From Verrucomicrobiota bacterium (GTDB taxonomy: Bacteria > Verrucomicrobiota > Verrucomicrobiia > Limisphaerales > UBA11320), in the NCBI GenBank assembly GCA_016199985.1, contig JACQFQ010000032.1, forward strand, positions 1 through 64,000: 64,000 nucleotides of DNA, in the 5' to 3' direction. Positions 54,196 through 62,847 of this stretch are shown piece by piece; within the stretch, counting starts at the first letter, position 1; the number at the start of each line of letters is the position of its first letter. The position numbers and the translations under genes were made by a program. The notes under the pieces were generated by a model. It ran no database searches and was not told the origin of the DNA. It was given only the letters and a program-made list of their open reading frames with translations.

Positions 54196-56838
54196 CTAGC
54201 GCGGTTTTGGCTGCTGAAGCTGAGGGTGCAACACTCCTTGAAGATAGCCGCTGTGCTGGATGGCGGAAGCCGTTGCGGGTTGAGTCAAGTCGATCGTGAG
54301 CCGATGCGGGGGGCGAGTCTGCAGAAAACTGACCGCCGGCATGGTTCGATAATAATTGTCCATGATCGCGAGATAAGCGGGCAAATCGACTAGATCGCCC
54401 GGACTTCGCAGTTCGATCTCCGGCGGTTTGCACCAGTCCCCGATCTCGGTCGGCCCGATAAGATCGAGAGGCAATCTCGTTTCCAGGAAGGAAACATAGC
54501 CGTACTCCATGCTGGGCTTGTCATCCACCAACGGCTCGAACGCCTGACTAGAGATGTCCAAGCGTTCCGCGGAAGCGACAAAGCTGCCCATCAACTCAGT
54601 CATGGTTCCCAGGTAGACCTCATCGAGGTGAGCGCGAACCTGGGGGAGCTTTGCGAGGTTCGACCTCACCAGAGGAAGGTCGAATGGGTTGGACTGGCCC
54701 GCGCGTCCCATCAGGATAAAGTTATCGGCGTGACCATGGAGCAGAACGGCGTTGGGAAAGACATCCACGAACGCCCGGACCGCGGAGCGCAGCACGGACT
54801 CCGGCACCTGAAGGGCTGGCAGCCATTGGGTGAGAAAACCTCCCGCGCGGAGACGCGAGTAAGCCAACTGGTAAAACTCCCGAGTGTAGAGACTGGCAAC
54901 CCCCGCATGCCCGATGGGGGGCGGTTCGAGGGTGATCAGGTCGTAGCTCGCGGGACTCTTCATCTGAAGATGATGCCTTCCATCATTGATGAAAACCCGG
55001 ACCCGCGGATCCTTGAGCGCATTGTGATTCCACTCCGAGAAGAACGGAGCGTGTCGAAGCACATGCCGCGAAGTGTCGACCACGTCCAGATGCTGGAGCG
55101 AGGGATAGAGGGACGCGGCGTGGAGCGTGTTCCCCACTCCGAAGCATATGACCAGTGAATCGCGGGGATCGCGCAGCTGCAGCAGCGGAAGGTGGCTGAA
55201 CATCCTCATGTAGCGGAGGGACCCGAGCGATGTCCCCGACATGGCATGTCCATTCGTCAGGAGAAACCTGTCCTTGGTCACGGGGTGCTCGTCAACCGCG
55301 ATTGTCTCGACAAGATCCTCGGAGAGCGACAGGTAGCCTTCGAGTCGGCGCGGTGGATCAAACATCTTGAGAAGGAGATGCTGCGACGGCAATGCGAGCC
55401 AGAAGACTGTGAGGCCGAGCAGGCACAGTGTGGCGCACTTTCCAGCGACACGAGCGCGGGGGGAGCGGGCTTGGCCGGAGTATGCCAGAGACAAGGGGAT
55501 GACGAGTGTGGCGCACGACAACAGAAGGATCGCAATCTGCATTCCAAACTCGGGGAGCAGGCAGAAGCCGGTCACCAGCGCTCCAAGCCAGGCGCCCAAA
55601 CAGTTGACCATATAGGCCACGCTGGTCGGTTGGGCGGCATCGCCATGGTCGGCGCTTGAGACCTCCACAGCCGCGGGAAAAGTGAATCCAGCCCAAAATG
55701 AAGTGATTCCCACAACGGGTATCACTGCGCGGAGAATGAACGCAACTTCGGCGAGCCACCCCAGATGGAGCGGGGCGAGGAAATTGTGCAACCCCGTAAA
55801 CGCCCCCGTGACAATCAGGGTGCGATCGAACCAAAGAAAGCCCGCCATGGCGCTCCCGATCATCAACACCGAGGCCGCCGCGCAGAGCGCCAAAGGAGTT
55901 CGCCACCGTTTAACGGCCCATCCTCCCGCCAGGGAGCCCAGCCACATCCCGGCTAGGATCACCGCCAGCAGGAGTGAAAAGACACCCCGAGTGCCGCCGA
56001 GAGCTGTGGTCAGAAACCGGGCCCAGACAACCTGCAGGCCCATCGCCGTGAACCCTGAGATCGCCACCACGCATGTCCCATAGAAGAACCGACGACGGTC
56101 AGGGCTGCGCGAAGGCCCAGCTGGATCGAACGCGTCCGCGACGTTCTCCGCAGGGAGGCAGGGAGCAGGCCGCAGGGAAACAAGCCAGGCGACCAGCCCC
56201 ATCAACAAGTTTAGCGAGATCGCCGCGCCTTGCGTGGCGCGGCTGCCCAGGGAGGGGATCAAGACAAAATCGACCAACATGCAGCCCATCATCCCGCCAG
56301 CGGTGTTCAGGGCGTAAAGCAGACCAAACTTCCAGCCTGTCGACCTGGGTCCGTGAAGCGTTGTAAGGCGAAACATCAGTGGGAGCGTCGCTCCCATGCA
56401 GAGGGTGCTGGGAAGGATCAAAGCCGCGATCAGCACGAGCTGCGACAAAATCGACCCCCTCGACAGGAGGAACAGTCCGTCGCGACCCATCTCATAGGAG
56501 GCCGTGTGAGAGGGCAGTGTCTGCAGCCAGCCGCTTTGCGCGAACAGCGCCGCCGCAGCCCCTATCGCAATGGCCAATTCGCAGGCGGCATAGGCTCTCC
56601 AAAGACCGCGAAAATCGATGATCCGGCGGAAGATCTTCAGCCGGCCAGCAAGAAAGCTTCCCAGCCCCAATCCAGCAACGAAGAGACCCGTCACCAGCGC
56701 GACAGACATGGAGGTGTTCCCAAAGACCCGTCCCAGTTCGCGCACCCAAACGGTTTCGTAAATCAACGCCGCTCCTCCCGACGCAAAAAAAAGGGCCAAG
56801 GGCAGAGCCAAGAAAAATGGAGAGTTCCGGTTTGTCAT
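54196..56838 (-). CDS. fused MFS-like membrane / spermidine synthase-like protein
   Basis: 880 residues from MTNRNSPFFLALPLALFFAS. About 12 or more hydrophobic helices (residues 8-500) open with SGGAALIYETVWVRELGRVF, a hallmark of the fused membrane-spermidine-synthase family. The cytoplasmic part (about 530-860) has the Rossmann motif LVICFGVGNTLHAASLYPSL, an acidic end of strand 2 (LDVVDTS), INDGRHHLQM, and LITLEPPPIGHAGVASLYTR where canonical spermidine synthases have D-D/P-x-G-P. The change of the catalytic D to LEPPP suggests a different transfer chemistry. No S-adenosylmethionine decarboxylase is nearby. Its substrate is unknown. Confidence 0.8.
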   Translation of the reverse strand: MTNRNSPFFLALPLALFFASGGAALIYETVWVRELGRVFGNTSMSVALVTGLFVAGLGLGSFLAGRLKIFRRIIDFRGLWRAYAACELAIAIGAAAALFAQSGWLQTLPSHTASYEMGRDGLFLLSRGSILSQLVLIAALILPSTLCMGATLPLMFRLTTLHGPRSTGWKFGLLYALNTAGGMMGCMLVDFVLIPSLGSRATQGAAISLNLLMGLVAWLVSLRPAPCLPAENVADAFDPAGPSRSPDRRRFFYGTCVVAISGFTAMGLQVVWARFLTTALGGTRGVFSLLLAVILAGMWLGSLAGGWAVKRWRTPLALCAAASVLMIGSAMAGFLWFDRTLIVTGAFTGLHNFLAPLHLGWLAEVAFILRAVIPVVGITSFWAGFTFPAAVEVSSADHGDAAQPTSVAYMVNCLGAWLGALVTGFCLLPEFGMQIAILLLSCATLVIPLSLAYSGQARSPRARVAGKCATLCLLGLTVFWLALPSQHLLLKMFDPPRRLEGYLSLSEDLVETIAVDEHPVTKDRFLLTNGHAMSGTSLGSLRYMRMFSHLPLLQLRDPRDSLVICFGVGNTLHAASLYPSLQHLDVVDTSRHVLRHAPFFSEWNHNALKDPRVRVFINDGRHHLQMKSPASYDLITLEPPPIGHAGVASLYTREFYQLAYSRLRAGGFLTQWLPALQVPESVLRSAVRAFVDVFPNAVLLHGHADNFILMGRAGQSNPFDLPLVRSNLAKLPQVRAHLDEVYLGTMTELMGSFVASAERLDISSQAFEPLVDDKPSMEYGYVSFLETRLPLDLIGPTEIGDWCKPPEIELRSPGDLVDLPAYLAIMDNYYRTMPAVSFLQTRPPHRLTIDLTQPATASAIQHSGYLQGVLHPQLQQPKPR

Positions 56839-57141
56839 CAACCCTCCCACAGACCGGCCCTCTGCGGGGTGGGCAGTGCTAGCTGACACAAATCAGACAT
56901 TATCGCCGAAAGGCTTGAATTCAAGATCTGATTAAAAACCTGATGGGAAGTAGCCTCAGCGGACCGGCCGGGCATGCGAGACTCGCGCGCTCACGACGAG
57001 TTCTGCGCGCGTCGGCGTTTTTTCCGGTTTCACGATCTGGCGCACGACTCGTTACATTGCGATATCACGCGCTCAACCGCCTCCTGAAAGACTTCTGCTT
57101 GTCCTGTTAGCCCGTTTTTGTGGAAGCTCGCGAATCAATCT
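56839..57141. other. divergent intergenic region with nested palindrome
   Basis: 303 bp between the MFS/spermidine-synthase-like gene and the PQQ-propeller gene. It contains a perfect 12-bp palindrome CTTGAATTCAAG (56914-56925) inside a wider inverted repeat AATCAGA (56891-56897) / TCTGATT (56927-56933), and a GATAAT hexamer on the minus strand (56904-56899) that could be a -10 box. It is operator-like, about 60-95 bp before the minus-strand gene. Confidence 0.4.
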
Positions 57142-58512
57142 ATGAAATTCGATTCACCCGCCGTTTGGGGCGCAAGCGCTGAGGCCGCATCGGCTCGTCG
57201 CGAGCTGGGTCGGCGGTGTTCTCCAGCGAGCCCTCGGGGGCGGGGCGGGGCGGGGATCGGCGCGATTCTGGGTCTCGCCCTGGCCGCCTTTTCTGCGATG
57301 GCTCTTGAGAACTGGCCGCAGTTCCGCGGACCTCAGGGCGACGGGCACGCGGATTCCAGCCGTCTTCCGCTCTCGTGGAGCGAGTCGGAGAACATCGCCT
57401 GGCAAACGCCGATACCCGGGTCGGGGTGGTCCTCGCCCGTGGTTTGGGGAAACCAGGTTTGGACCGCCACCGCGACCGAGGAGGGAAGATCGCTGCGGGC
57501 GGTTTGCGTGGATCGGAAATCCGGCGCGGTGGTTCACAACATCGAGGTCTTCCATATCCCCGCGCCCGAAGCGATTCATAAGCTCAACAGCCATGCGTCC
57601 CCGACTCCTGTTGTCGAGGCGGGTCGTGTCTATTACTTCTTCGGAATGTACGGCGCGGCGTGTTTGAGCACTGAGACGGGCAAGATCCTATGGAAGAACT
57701 CCGAGCTGAAGCATGATCATGGAAAGAACGGACCCGGGAGCTCTCCGATCCTGAATGGCGAGCGCCTGATTCTGACCTGCGACGGCACCGAAGAGCGCTT
57801 CATCACGGCCTTTGACAAGCGCACGGGCCGGCGGGTTTGGACCACGCCGCGCAGCAACGCGGCGCAGTTGGAGGGCAAGGCGCCCGACCTGAAGAAGGCC
57901 TACCACACGCCATTGGTCGTCCAGGTCGGCGACCACGAGGAGTTGATCAGCGTCGGGGCGTTTCGCGTGGGAGGCTACGACCCGGCGACCGGGAAGGAAC
58001 TCTGGTGGATCGACATTCCCGGTTTCTCGAATGTGCCGAAGCCCGTGTATGGGCGCGGCCTGGTTTTTCTGGCGACGGGGTTCATGAAGCCGGAGATGTG
58101 GGCGATCCGACCCGGCGGTTCCGGCGACGTGACCGCGACCCATGTGGTCTGGAAGGTCGCGCGCCAGGCGCCGCAGAAACCCTCGCCGGTGCTCGTGGGC
58201 GCCGAACTCTACATGCTCTCCGACAATGGAATCGTCACCTGCATGGACGCCGCCACGGGCGGGATTCACTACAGCGAGCGGATTGGAGGGGAGTTCTCGG
58301 CCTCGCCGCTGGCGGCGGGCGATCGGATTTATCTGTTCGATCACGAGGGCAGGGGCACGATCCTGGCGGCGGGGAAGGAGTTCAAGGTGCTCGCGAAGAA
58401 CTCGCTCGGCGACGGATTCATGGCTTCGCCGGCGGCGGCCGATGGCGCGCTGTTCCTGCGATCGAAGAGCAAGCTCTTCCGCGTCGAGGCGCGCGCCACG
58501 CCCGGCGGCTGA
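57142..58512 (+). CDS. PQQ-type beta-propeller exported protein
   Basis: 456 residues from MKFDSPAVWGASAEAASARR. The signal or anchor segment is at about 40-58 (IGAILGLALAAFSAMA). Propeller blades with the PQQ-repeat pattern: ENWPQFRGPQGDG (the usual 'WPxFRGxxGxG' opening), AVCVDRKSGAVVHNIEV, ACLSTETGKILWKN, ITAFDKRTGRRVWTT, GGYDPATGKELWWID and TCMDAATGGIHYSERIGG. No PQQ-specific catalytic residues can be assigned; most such verrucomicrobial proteins are non-enzymatic. An alternative TTG start at 57118 adds 8 residues. Its stop adjoins the stop of the convergent TPR-like gene with no gap. Confidence 0.85.
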   Translation: MKFDSPAVWGASAEAASARRELGRRCSPASPRGRGGAGIGAILGLALAAFSAMALENWPQFRGPQGDGHADSSRLPLSWSESENIAWQTPIPGSGWSSPVVWGNQVWTATATEEGRSLRAVCVDRKSGAVVHNIEVFHIPAPEAIHKLNSHASPTPVVEAGRVYYFFGMYGAACLSTETGKILWKNSELKHDHGKNGPGSSPILNGERLILTCDGTEERFITAFDKRTGRRVWTTPRSNAAQLEGKAPDLKKAYHTPLVVQVGDHEELISVGAFRVGGYDPATGKELWWIDIPGFSNVPKPVYGRGLVFLATGFMKPEMWAIRPGGSGDVTATHVVWKVARQAPQKPSPVLVGAELYMLSDNGIVTCMDAATGGIHYSERIGGEFSASPLAAGDRIYLFDHEGRGTILAAGKEFKVLAKNSLGDGFMASPAAADGALFLRSKSKLFRVEARATPGG

Positions 58513-60051
58513 TCACTTTCTCGGAATCACCGCGCCGCCCGGCCCTTCCGGGTTCACCGCGTTCACCCGGTTGGTCAGCCGCTCCAGGCTGTTCGTGTTG
58601 GGCAGGGTGAAGGTCTGCGCGCAGAGGTTCGTGTAGGAGGAAATCTTGCGTCGCGACATCACTCGAGCCGCGAGATGCGGATACAGGCCCGTCTCCGGAT
58701 TGAGCAGATCGCAGAGGACCTCCCGCTGGATGTCGGAAAAGTCCTGCAGCTTGATTCGGTCCGTGCCCCCGTATTTCGCCATGAATCGGGTGTAGAGGGT
58801 CTGGGCGAGATACTCGTAGTGGAGCACATTGTCCTCCTCGTCCAAAGCCTCCGCGTAGACCTGCGATTGGATGAACCCCAGCAGGATGGACTTGGTTCTT
58901 TGATAGTTGCCGTCCTGGATGAGCTCCTGCAGCCGGCCCAGCGCGTAGGGCTCCATCTTGGTTTGGCCATCGGTGAAGTCGGGATACCGTTCCCGAACGA
59001 GCTTGAACCAGCGCTCCGCCTCGGCGATTCGATTCGCGGCGTACAGCTGATAGATCATCTCGCGCACGAAGTTCCGGTGAGCCACCATGATGGAATAGCC
59101 TTTCGCGGTTTTCTCCTCCCGGGCGAGGTCCTCGAACGCTTTGTGCGTGACCTCAATGAGGTCGAAGCGGGGCGAGGTGACGGGGTAGCCGTCCTGGGTG
59201 AAGTTTGAGATCTTCACCCGGATCACCAGCGCCGCCATGCACTGGTAGATGAGCCGTCGCAGATCGATCAGCCGATCGTGGTTCAACGCGTTGTCCGGGC
59301 AATTCTTCAGCCCCACGTATCCCCAGTAGATGGCGTGCGGCTCGGGAAGCCGCCACTCCAGCTTGCCGTACTTCGCCTCCACCTCGCCCATCAGCGCAGG
59401 GTCGAGCTTGTAGTGTTCCTTCAGGATTTTGACGCGGTTTCGCGCGTCGTCGGTGACGGGTTGGATCAGCTCGGCGAGATTGGTCGCCCCGCCGCCCATG
59501 GCCGTGGTCATCTCGGCGAACCAGGCCGCCTTGTAGAACTGGTGGGCCTCGTCGAGAAAGTAGCCCATCTTGTGCTGGAAAGTGAACCCGAGCTCGCGAT
59601 AGATGAGGGCGTCATGGGGATTGTAACGGAGCCCCTCGTCGCGCAGCAGCTCGACGCCCTGCTTCACCCATCGCCACCGATCCATCGGGGAGCTGAAGCG
59701 CACCGAGATGTTGTAAGCCATATTCCAGGCGCGATTGGCCCAGACCGCGGCGAAGTGGGGTTCCAGCTTTGTGATCCAATCGGAGAGCTGCGCCATCTCG
59801 AAGAAGCGGCCTTCGTCCTGGAGCTTGGTGGCGCGAATCCAAAGCGCGTTCGCGATGACGCCGCGGAATCCGCCCAGCGCCACGGTGGTGAAGGCCAGAA
59901 GCGGCGGCGCGTTCTCGAGCCCCGAGGACTGTCCCAGGCCCAGCCTCTCGTCGTTCTTGCGCTGGGTGTTCAACGCGGTTTGAAAGCCGTTCGACGCCAG
60001 GATCAGGAGGACCGCCAGCAGGGCGAGCGCGGGTTTGTGCAGTTTTCCCAT
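58513..60051 (-). CDS. TPR-like membrane-anchored protein of second ABC module
   Basis: 512 residues. N-terminal anchor PALALLAVLLILASNGFQTA. Helical repeats from about 55: GGFRGVIANALWIRATKLQD, EMAQLSDWITKLEPHFAAVW, ANRAWNMAYNISVRFSSPMD and DALIYRELGFTFQHKMGYFL, then a long helical region (200-450) with WFKLVRERYPDF. No catalytic motif. It ends a three-gene operon (ATPase, permease, this gene; 9-bp gap to the permease) and parallels the protein at 40.0 kb, so it is probably an accessory or scaffold subunit of the ABC exporter. Confidence 0.75.
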   Translation of the reverse strand: MGKLHKPALALLAVLLILASNGFQTALNTQRKNDERLGLGQSSGLENAPPLLAFTTVALGGFRGVIANALWIRATKLQDEGRFFEMAQLSDWITKLEPHFAAVWANRAWNMAYNISVRFSSPMDRWRWVKQGVELLRDEGLRYNPHDALIYRELGFTFQHKMGYFLDEAHQFYKAAWFAEMTTAMGGGATNLAELIQPVTDDARNRVKILKEHYKLDPALMGEVEAKYGKLEWRLPEPHAIYWGYVGLKNCPDNALNHDRLIDLRRLIYQCMAALVIRVKISNFTQDGYPVTSPRFDLIEVTHKAFEDLAREEKTAKGYSIMVAHRNFVREMIYQLYAANRIAEAERWFKLVRERYPDFTDGQTKMEPYALGRLQELIQDGNYQRTKSILLGFIQSQVYAEALDEEDNVLHYEYLAQTLYTRFMAKYGGTDRIKLQDFSDIQREVLCDLLNPETGLYPHLAARVMSRRKISSYTNLCAQTFTLPNTNSLERLTNRVNAVNPEGPGGAVIPRK

Positions 60052-60060
60052 AGGCGTCGA

Positions 60061-61443
60061 TCAGCTTGTTCCTTGAGCCGCGGCGAGCTCCCTCCGGCTG
60101 AACAGCCAGATGCCGATCCCCGCGACGACGCCTCCGAATCCTCCCACCACCTGGAGCCACGCGGTTCCCAGGATCGACCAGGTGATGCTCTGCCCGTTGC
60201 TGAGAGATTCCACAGGCGACGCGACATCGACCGCCTTCACCAGGGCGAGGACGCCGCGAAACACCGGCAGCAGAATCGCGTTTGCGACAGGCCGCAATGT
60301 TTGAAACTCGTCCGGCCGCCCGGAGAGCACGTTCTGGTCTTGCACGGACTCCGACAGCGTGCCGCTCGAAAACACCACGATCAGCAGGCTGAGCGAGAAG
60401 AAGGTGGCGACCGGGAAGGAGCTCACGCTGGCCGCCGAGAGGCCGATGGCGGAAAGCAGCGCGAGCCACGCGAGCAGGATTCCGAGGCCTCGCGCGAAGT
60501 TCAGGCCGAAGCCGCTGTCGCGGTAGAGAATCTCGATGCCCTCATCCAGGGGGAAGATCAGCGTGATGTCCTCCAGGCTCTGGTAGTGGACCAGCAGGCG
60601 GCCTTGCGCGTCGGGAAGATCCGCCCTCACTCGAAACTCCTGCGGCGCCGCGGAGGCGAGCGGGAAGGGCTCGTAGTCGGTGCGCTCCGGAATGCCCGGT
60701 CTCGAGAAAAACCACATGCCTTTGTACAGGCCGGTCTCGTTGGTCGAGTTCGGATAGAACTTCACGCGGATCGAGAGATACTGATTCGTGCTCAGGAGCC
60801 GCGAGGCGTAGCCGAGGTCGAAAGCCCAGGTCCGCACCTGCCTTGGCGGCACGATCTGGGCGGCGACGTAAACCCTCTTGGCGATATCATAGCGGACCTC
60901 CAGGCGTTGCTGAGGCGTAAGGTTCTCAAGGCCGCGCGTCGCCTTGAATCGTCTTTCAATTTCTTCGTCGAGGCCCGCGGGCAAGGGTTTGAAGGACGCC
61001 CGCGAGACAAGAATCTCCTCGCGAAGGATTCGCTGTTGAAAGGGCGTGAGGTGGGACGCCCTCCACTGGAGAAGCGTGTAGACCGACGCCCCGGACAGCG
61101 ACAGCAGGCAGGTGTTGAGCATCAGAATGCCCAGCCACTTTCCGATCCACACCTTCCAGCGTCCGACAGGCTTCACCACCACCATCTGGATTTGGCATTC
61201 CTCGACGTCGCGCGCCATGGCCCCGCAGGAGAGCCAGAGCGTCGAGACGCCGAGCAGCGCGAGAATGAGGCCGAGCGTGTAGGTGAGCAGGATTTGAACG
61301 AAGCCCCGCGCCGTGCCGTCGTCCTTGAGGATGAGCGGGAGCAGAACCACCGACGACATCAAGGCCACGAGAAGCACCCAGAACAAGCGGTAGCGAAAGG
61401 CGGACTTCCAAGTCAGCGTCGCTATGGCGAGGATGGGTTGCAT
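60061..61443 (-). CDS. ABC-2 type permease with large internal domain
   Basis: 460 residues. First helices: YRLFWVLLVALMSSVVLLPL, ILLTYTLGLILALLGVSTLW, followed by CQIQMVVVKPVGRWKVWIGK (the ABC-2 permease motif) and LGILMLNTCLLSLSGASVYT. An extracytoplasmic domain of about 200 residues (about 130-330) lies between helix 4 and the C-terminal helices (GLNFARGLGILLAWLALLSA, FSLSLLIVVFSSGTLSE, VVAGIGIWLFSRRE). This large loop is absent from the permease at 39.2 kb. It forms an exporter with the ATPase encoded 33 bp upstream. Confidence 0.85.
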   Translation of the reverse strand: MQPILAIATLTWKSAFRYRLFWVLLVALMSSVVLLPLILKDDGTARGFVQILLTYTLGLILALLGVSTLWLSCGAMARDVEECQIQMVVVKPVGRWKVWIGKWLGILMLNTCLLSLSGASVYTLLQWRASHLTPFQQRILREEILVSRASFKPLPAGLDEEIERRFKATRGLENLTPQQRLEVRYDIAKRVYVAAQIVPPRQVRTWAFDLGYASRLLSTNQYLSIRVKFYPNSTNETGLYKGMWFFSRPGIPERTDYEPFPLASAAPQEFRVRADLPDAQGRLLVHYQSLEDITLIFPLDEGIEILYRDSGFGLNFARGLGILLAWLALLSAIGLSAASVSSFPVATFFSLSLLIVVFSSGTLSESVQDQNVLSGRPDEFQTLRPVANAILLPVFRGVLALVKAVDVASPVESLSNGQSITWSILGTAWLQVVGGFGGVVAGIGIWLFSRRELAAAQGTS

Positions 61444-61476
61444 GGGTCGGGGGTGGAGCGGAGTGCGCCCTGGGGA

Positions 61477-62730
61477 TCAGGACTTGGGCTTGTTCAGAAA
61501 CGAGGAGAGCTTCTGGTTCGCCTTCGCCACTTCCTCGGGTGAAGGCCCTTTGGGCGCCGCCGCCGACGATGTGGCCGACTCCGTCGTTTGAGCGGCGTTC
61601 GGGGCAGTGGAGGGTTCCTGCCGGGTCAGTGCCGCGAGCTTCGCCGCGGCCGCCTTCTTCGCCTCCTCCTCCGCGGGGGTGACGACCGCGACCGCCGCGG
61701 CCGGGGTCGGCGCGGAAGTCATCAGGCGCTCGAGAACCTTGTTCGGGGCCTGCGCGTCGGCGTCGATGCCTTCCCGGAGATAGGCCGCAACCCGATTGCC
61801 GCTGGTCGCGCCCGATGTCTGCGAGGCGCTTTGCCTCGCCCGCTCGACCACTTCCAAAAAGTAGCTCTCGAGGTTCTGCGTGGGATTGTCGACGCGCACC
61901 TTGTCCGACGCGACCTCGCCCCGGATGATCGCGAGCACCTTCTCCATGACGGGCCGGGACAGCATCGGCGTTGTGATGCGAATCGAGTCGGGGCGAGCGA
62001 GCAATTCGTTGAGGGCGCCCTGCGCCTGGATCTTGCCGCCGTAGTAGATCACCACGCGATCGCAGACGTCCTCGACGTCCGACAGGAGATGGCTTGTGAG
62101 AAGGACGGTCTTTCCTCGGCGGGCGAGGGCGAGGATGACGTCCTTGACTTCCCGGCAGCCGATGGGATCGAGCCCAGCGGTGGGCTCGTCCAGAATGACG
62201 AGCTCAGGATTGTTGATGAGCGCCTGCGCGAGTCCGATCCGCCGCTGCATGCCCTTGGAGAACTCGCCCACCGCGCGTGTGTTGGCCTGGCTGAGCCCGA
62301 CCATATCGAGGAGCTCTTGCGAGCGTTTGCGACGTGTTTTGGAATCCAGGTGGAAGAGCTGGCCGAAGAAGTCGAGGGTCTCCTCCGAGTTGAGAAAGCG
62401 ATAGAGATACGACTCCTCGGGCAGGTAACCGATGCGCGCCTTGGTCGGAACGTGTCGAGGCGAATGGCCAAATATCTCGATGTGCCCCCGGGTGGGATGC
62501 AGCAGGCCGAGGAGCATTTTCACCGTCGTGCTCTTGCCGGAGCCATTGGGTCCGAGCAGTCCGAAAATCTCGCCCCGATGAATCTCGAAGTCGACCTGAT
62601 CGACGGCGGTGGCTTTGCGGCGGCCCCAGAAGTCGTTGAAGATTTTTGTCAATCCGCGGACCTTCACCACCGCTTCGCGGGGGGAGGCGTCGGAGGCCTG
62701 TGCGGCCGGGCTTTCGGTATGGGAAACCAT
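61477..62730 (-). CDS. ABC transporter ATP-binding protein with long Ala-rich C-terminal tail
   Basis: 417 residues. Standard NBD in the first 250: GLLGPNGSGKSTTVKMLLGL (about 57-76), GYLPEESYLYRFLNSEETLD, FSKGMQRRIGLAQAL (signature), LVILDEPTAGLDPIG (Walker B) and VLLTSHLLSDVEDVCDR. Residues about 270-417 form an Ala/Pro-rich extension with the coiled-coil-like EEEAKKAAAAKLAALTRQE and end SSFLNKPKS; the partner at 38.4 kb lacks this. First gene of the operon. The tail may couple to the TPR-like protein (inference). Confidence 0.92.
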   Translation of the reverse strand: MVSHTESPAAQASDASPREAVVKVRGLTKIFNDFWGRRKATAVDQVDFEIHRGEIFGLLGPNGSGKSTTVKMLLGLLHPTRGHIEIFGHSPRHVPTKARIGYLPEESYLYRFLNSEETLDFFGQLFHLDSKTRRKRSQELLDMVGLSQANTRAVGEFSKGMQRRIGLAQALINNPELVILDEPTAGLDPIGCREVKDVILALARRGKTVLLTSHLLSDVEDVCDRVVIYYGGKIQAQGALNELLARPDSIRITTPMLSRPVMEKVLAIIRGEVASDKVRVDNPTQNLESYFLEVVERARQSASQTSGATSGNRVAAYLREGIDADAQAPNKVLERLMTSAPTPAAAVAVVTPAEEEAKKAAAAKLAALTRQEPSTAPNAAQTTESATSSAAAPKGPSPEEVAKANQKLSSFLNKPKS

Positions 62731-62847
62731 AGGTGTTGTCTACCTGTCGCGTGCCACTGATCTTTAGACGCTAGCAAGGGGACTTTGGCACGGCTACCGA
62801 AAATCGAAACGCCGGACTCCCGGGCCGACCCACGCTGAGCGCGCTCG

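Noticed and set aside
59278..61542. 754-codon plus-strand open frame opposite the ABC permease and TPR-like genes
   Set aside because: Arg/Glu/His-rich shadow reading without membrane segments; the minus strand gives a normal permease with helices.
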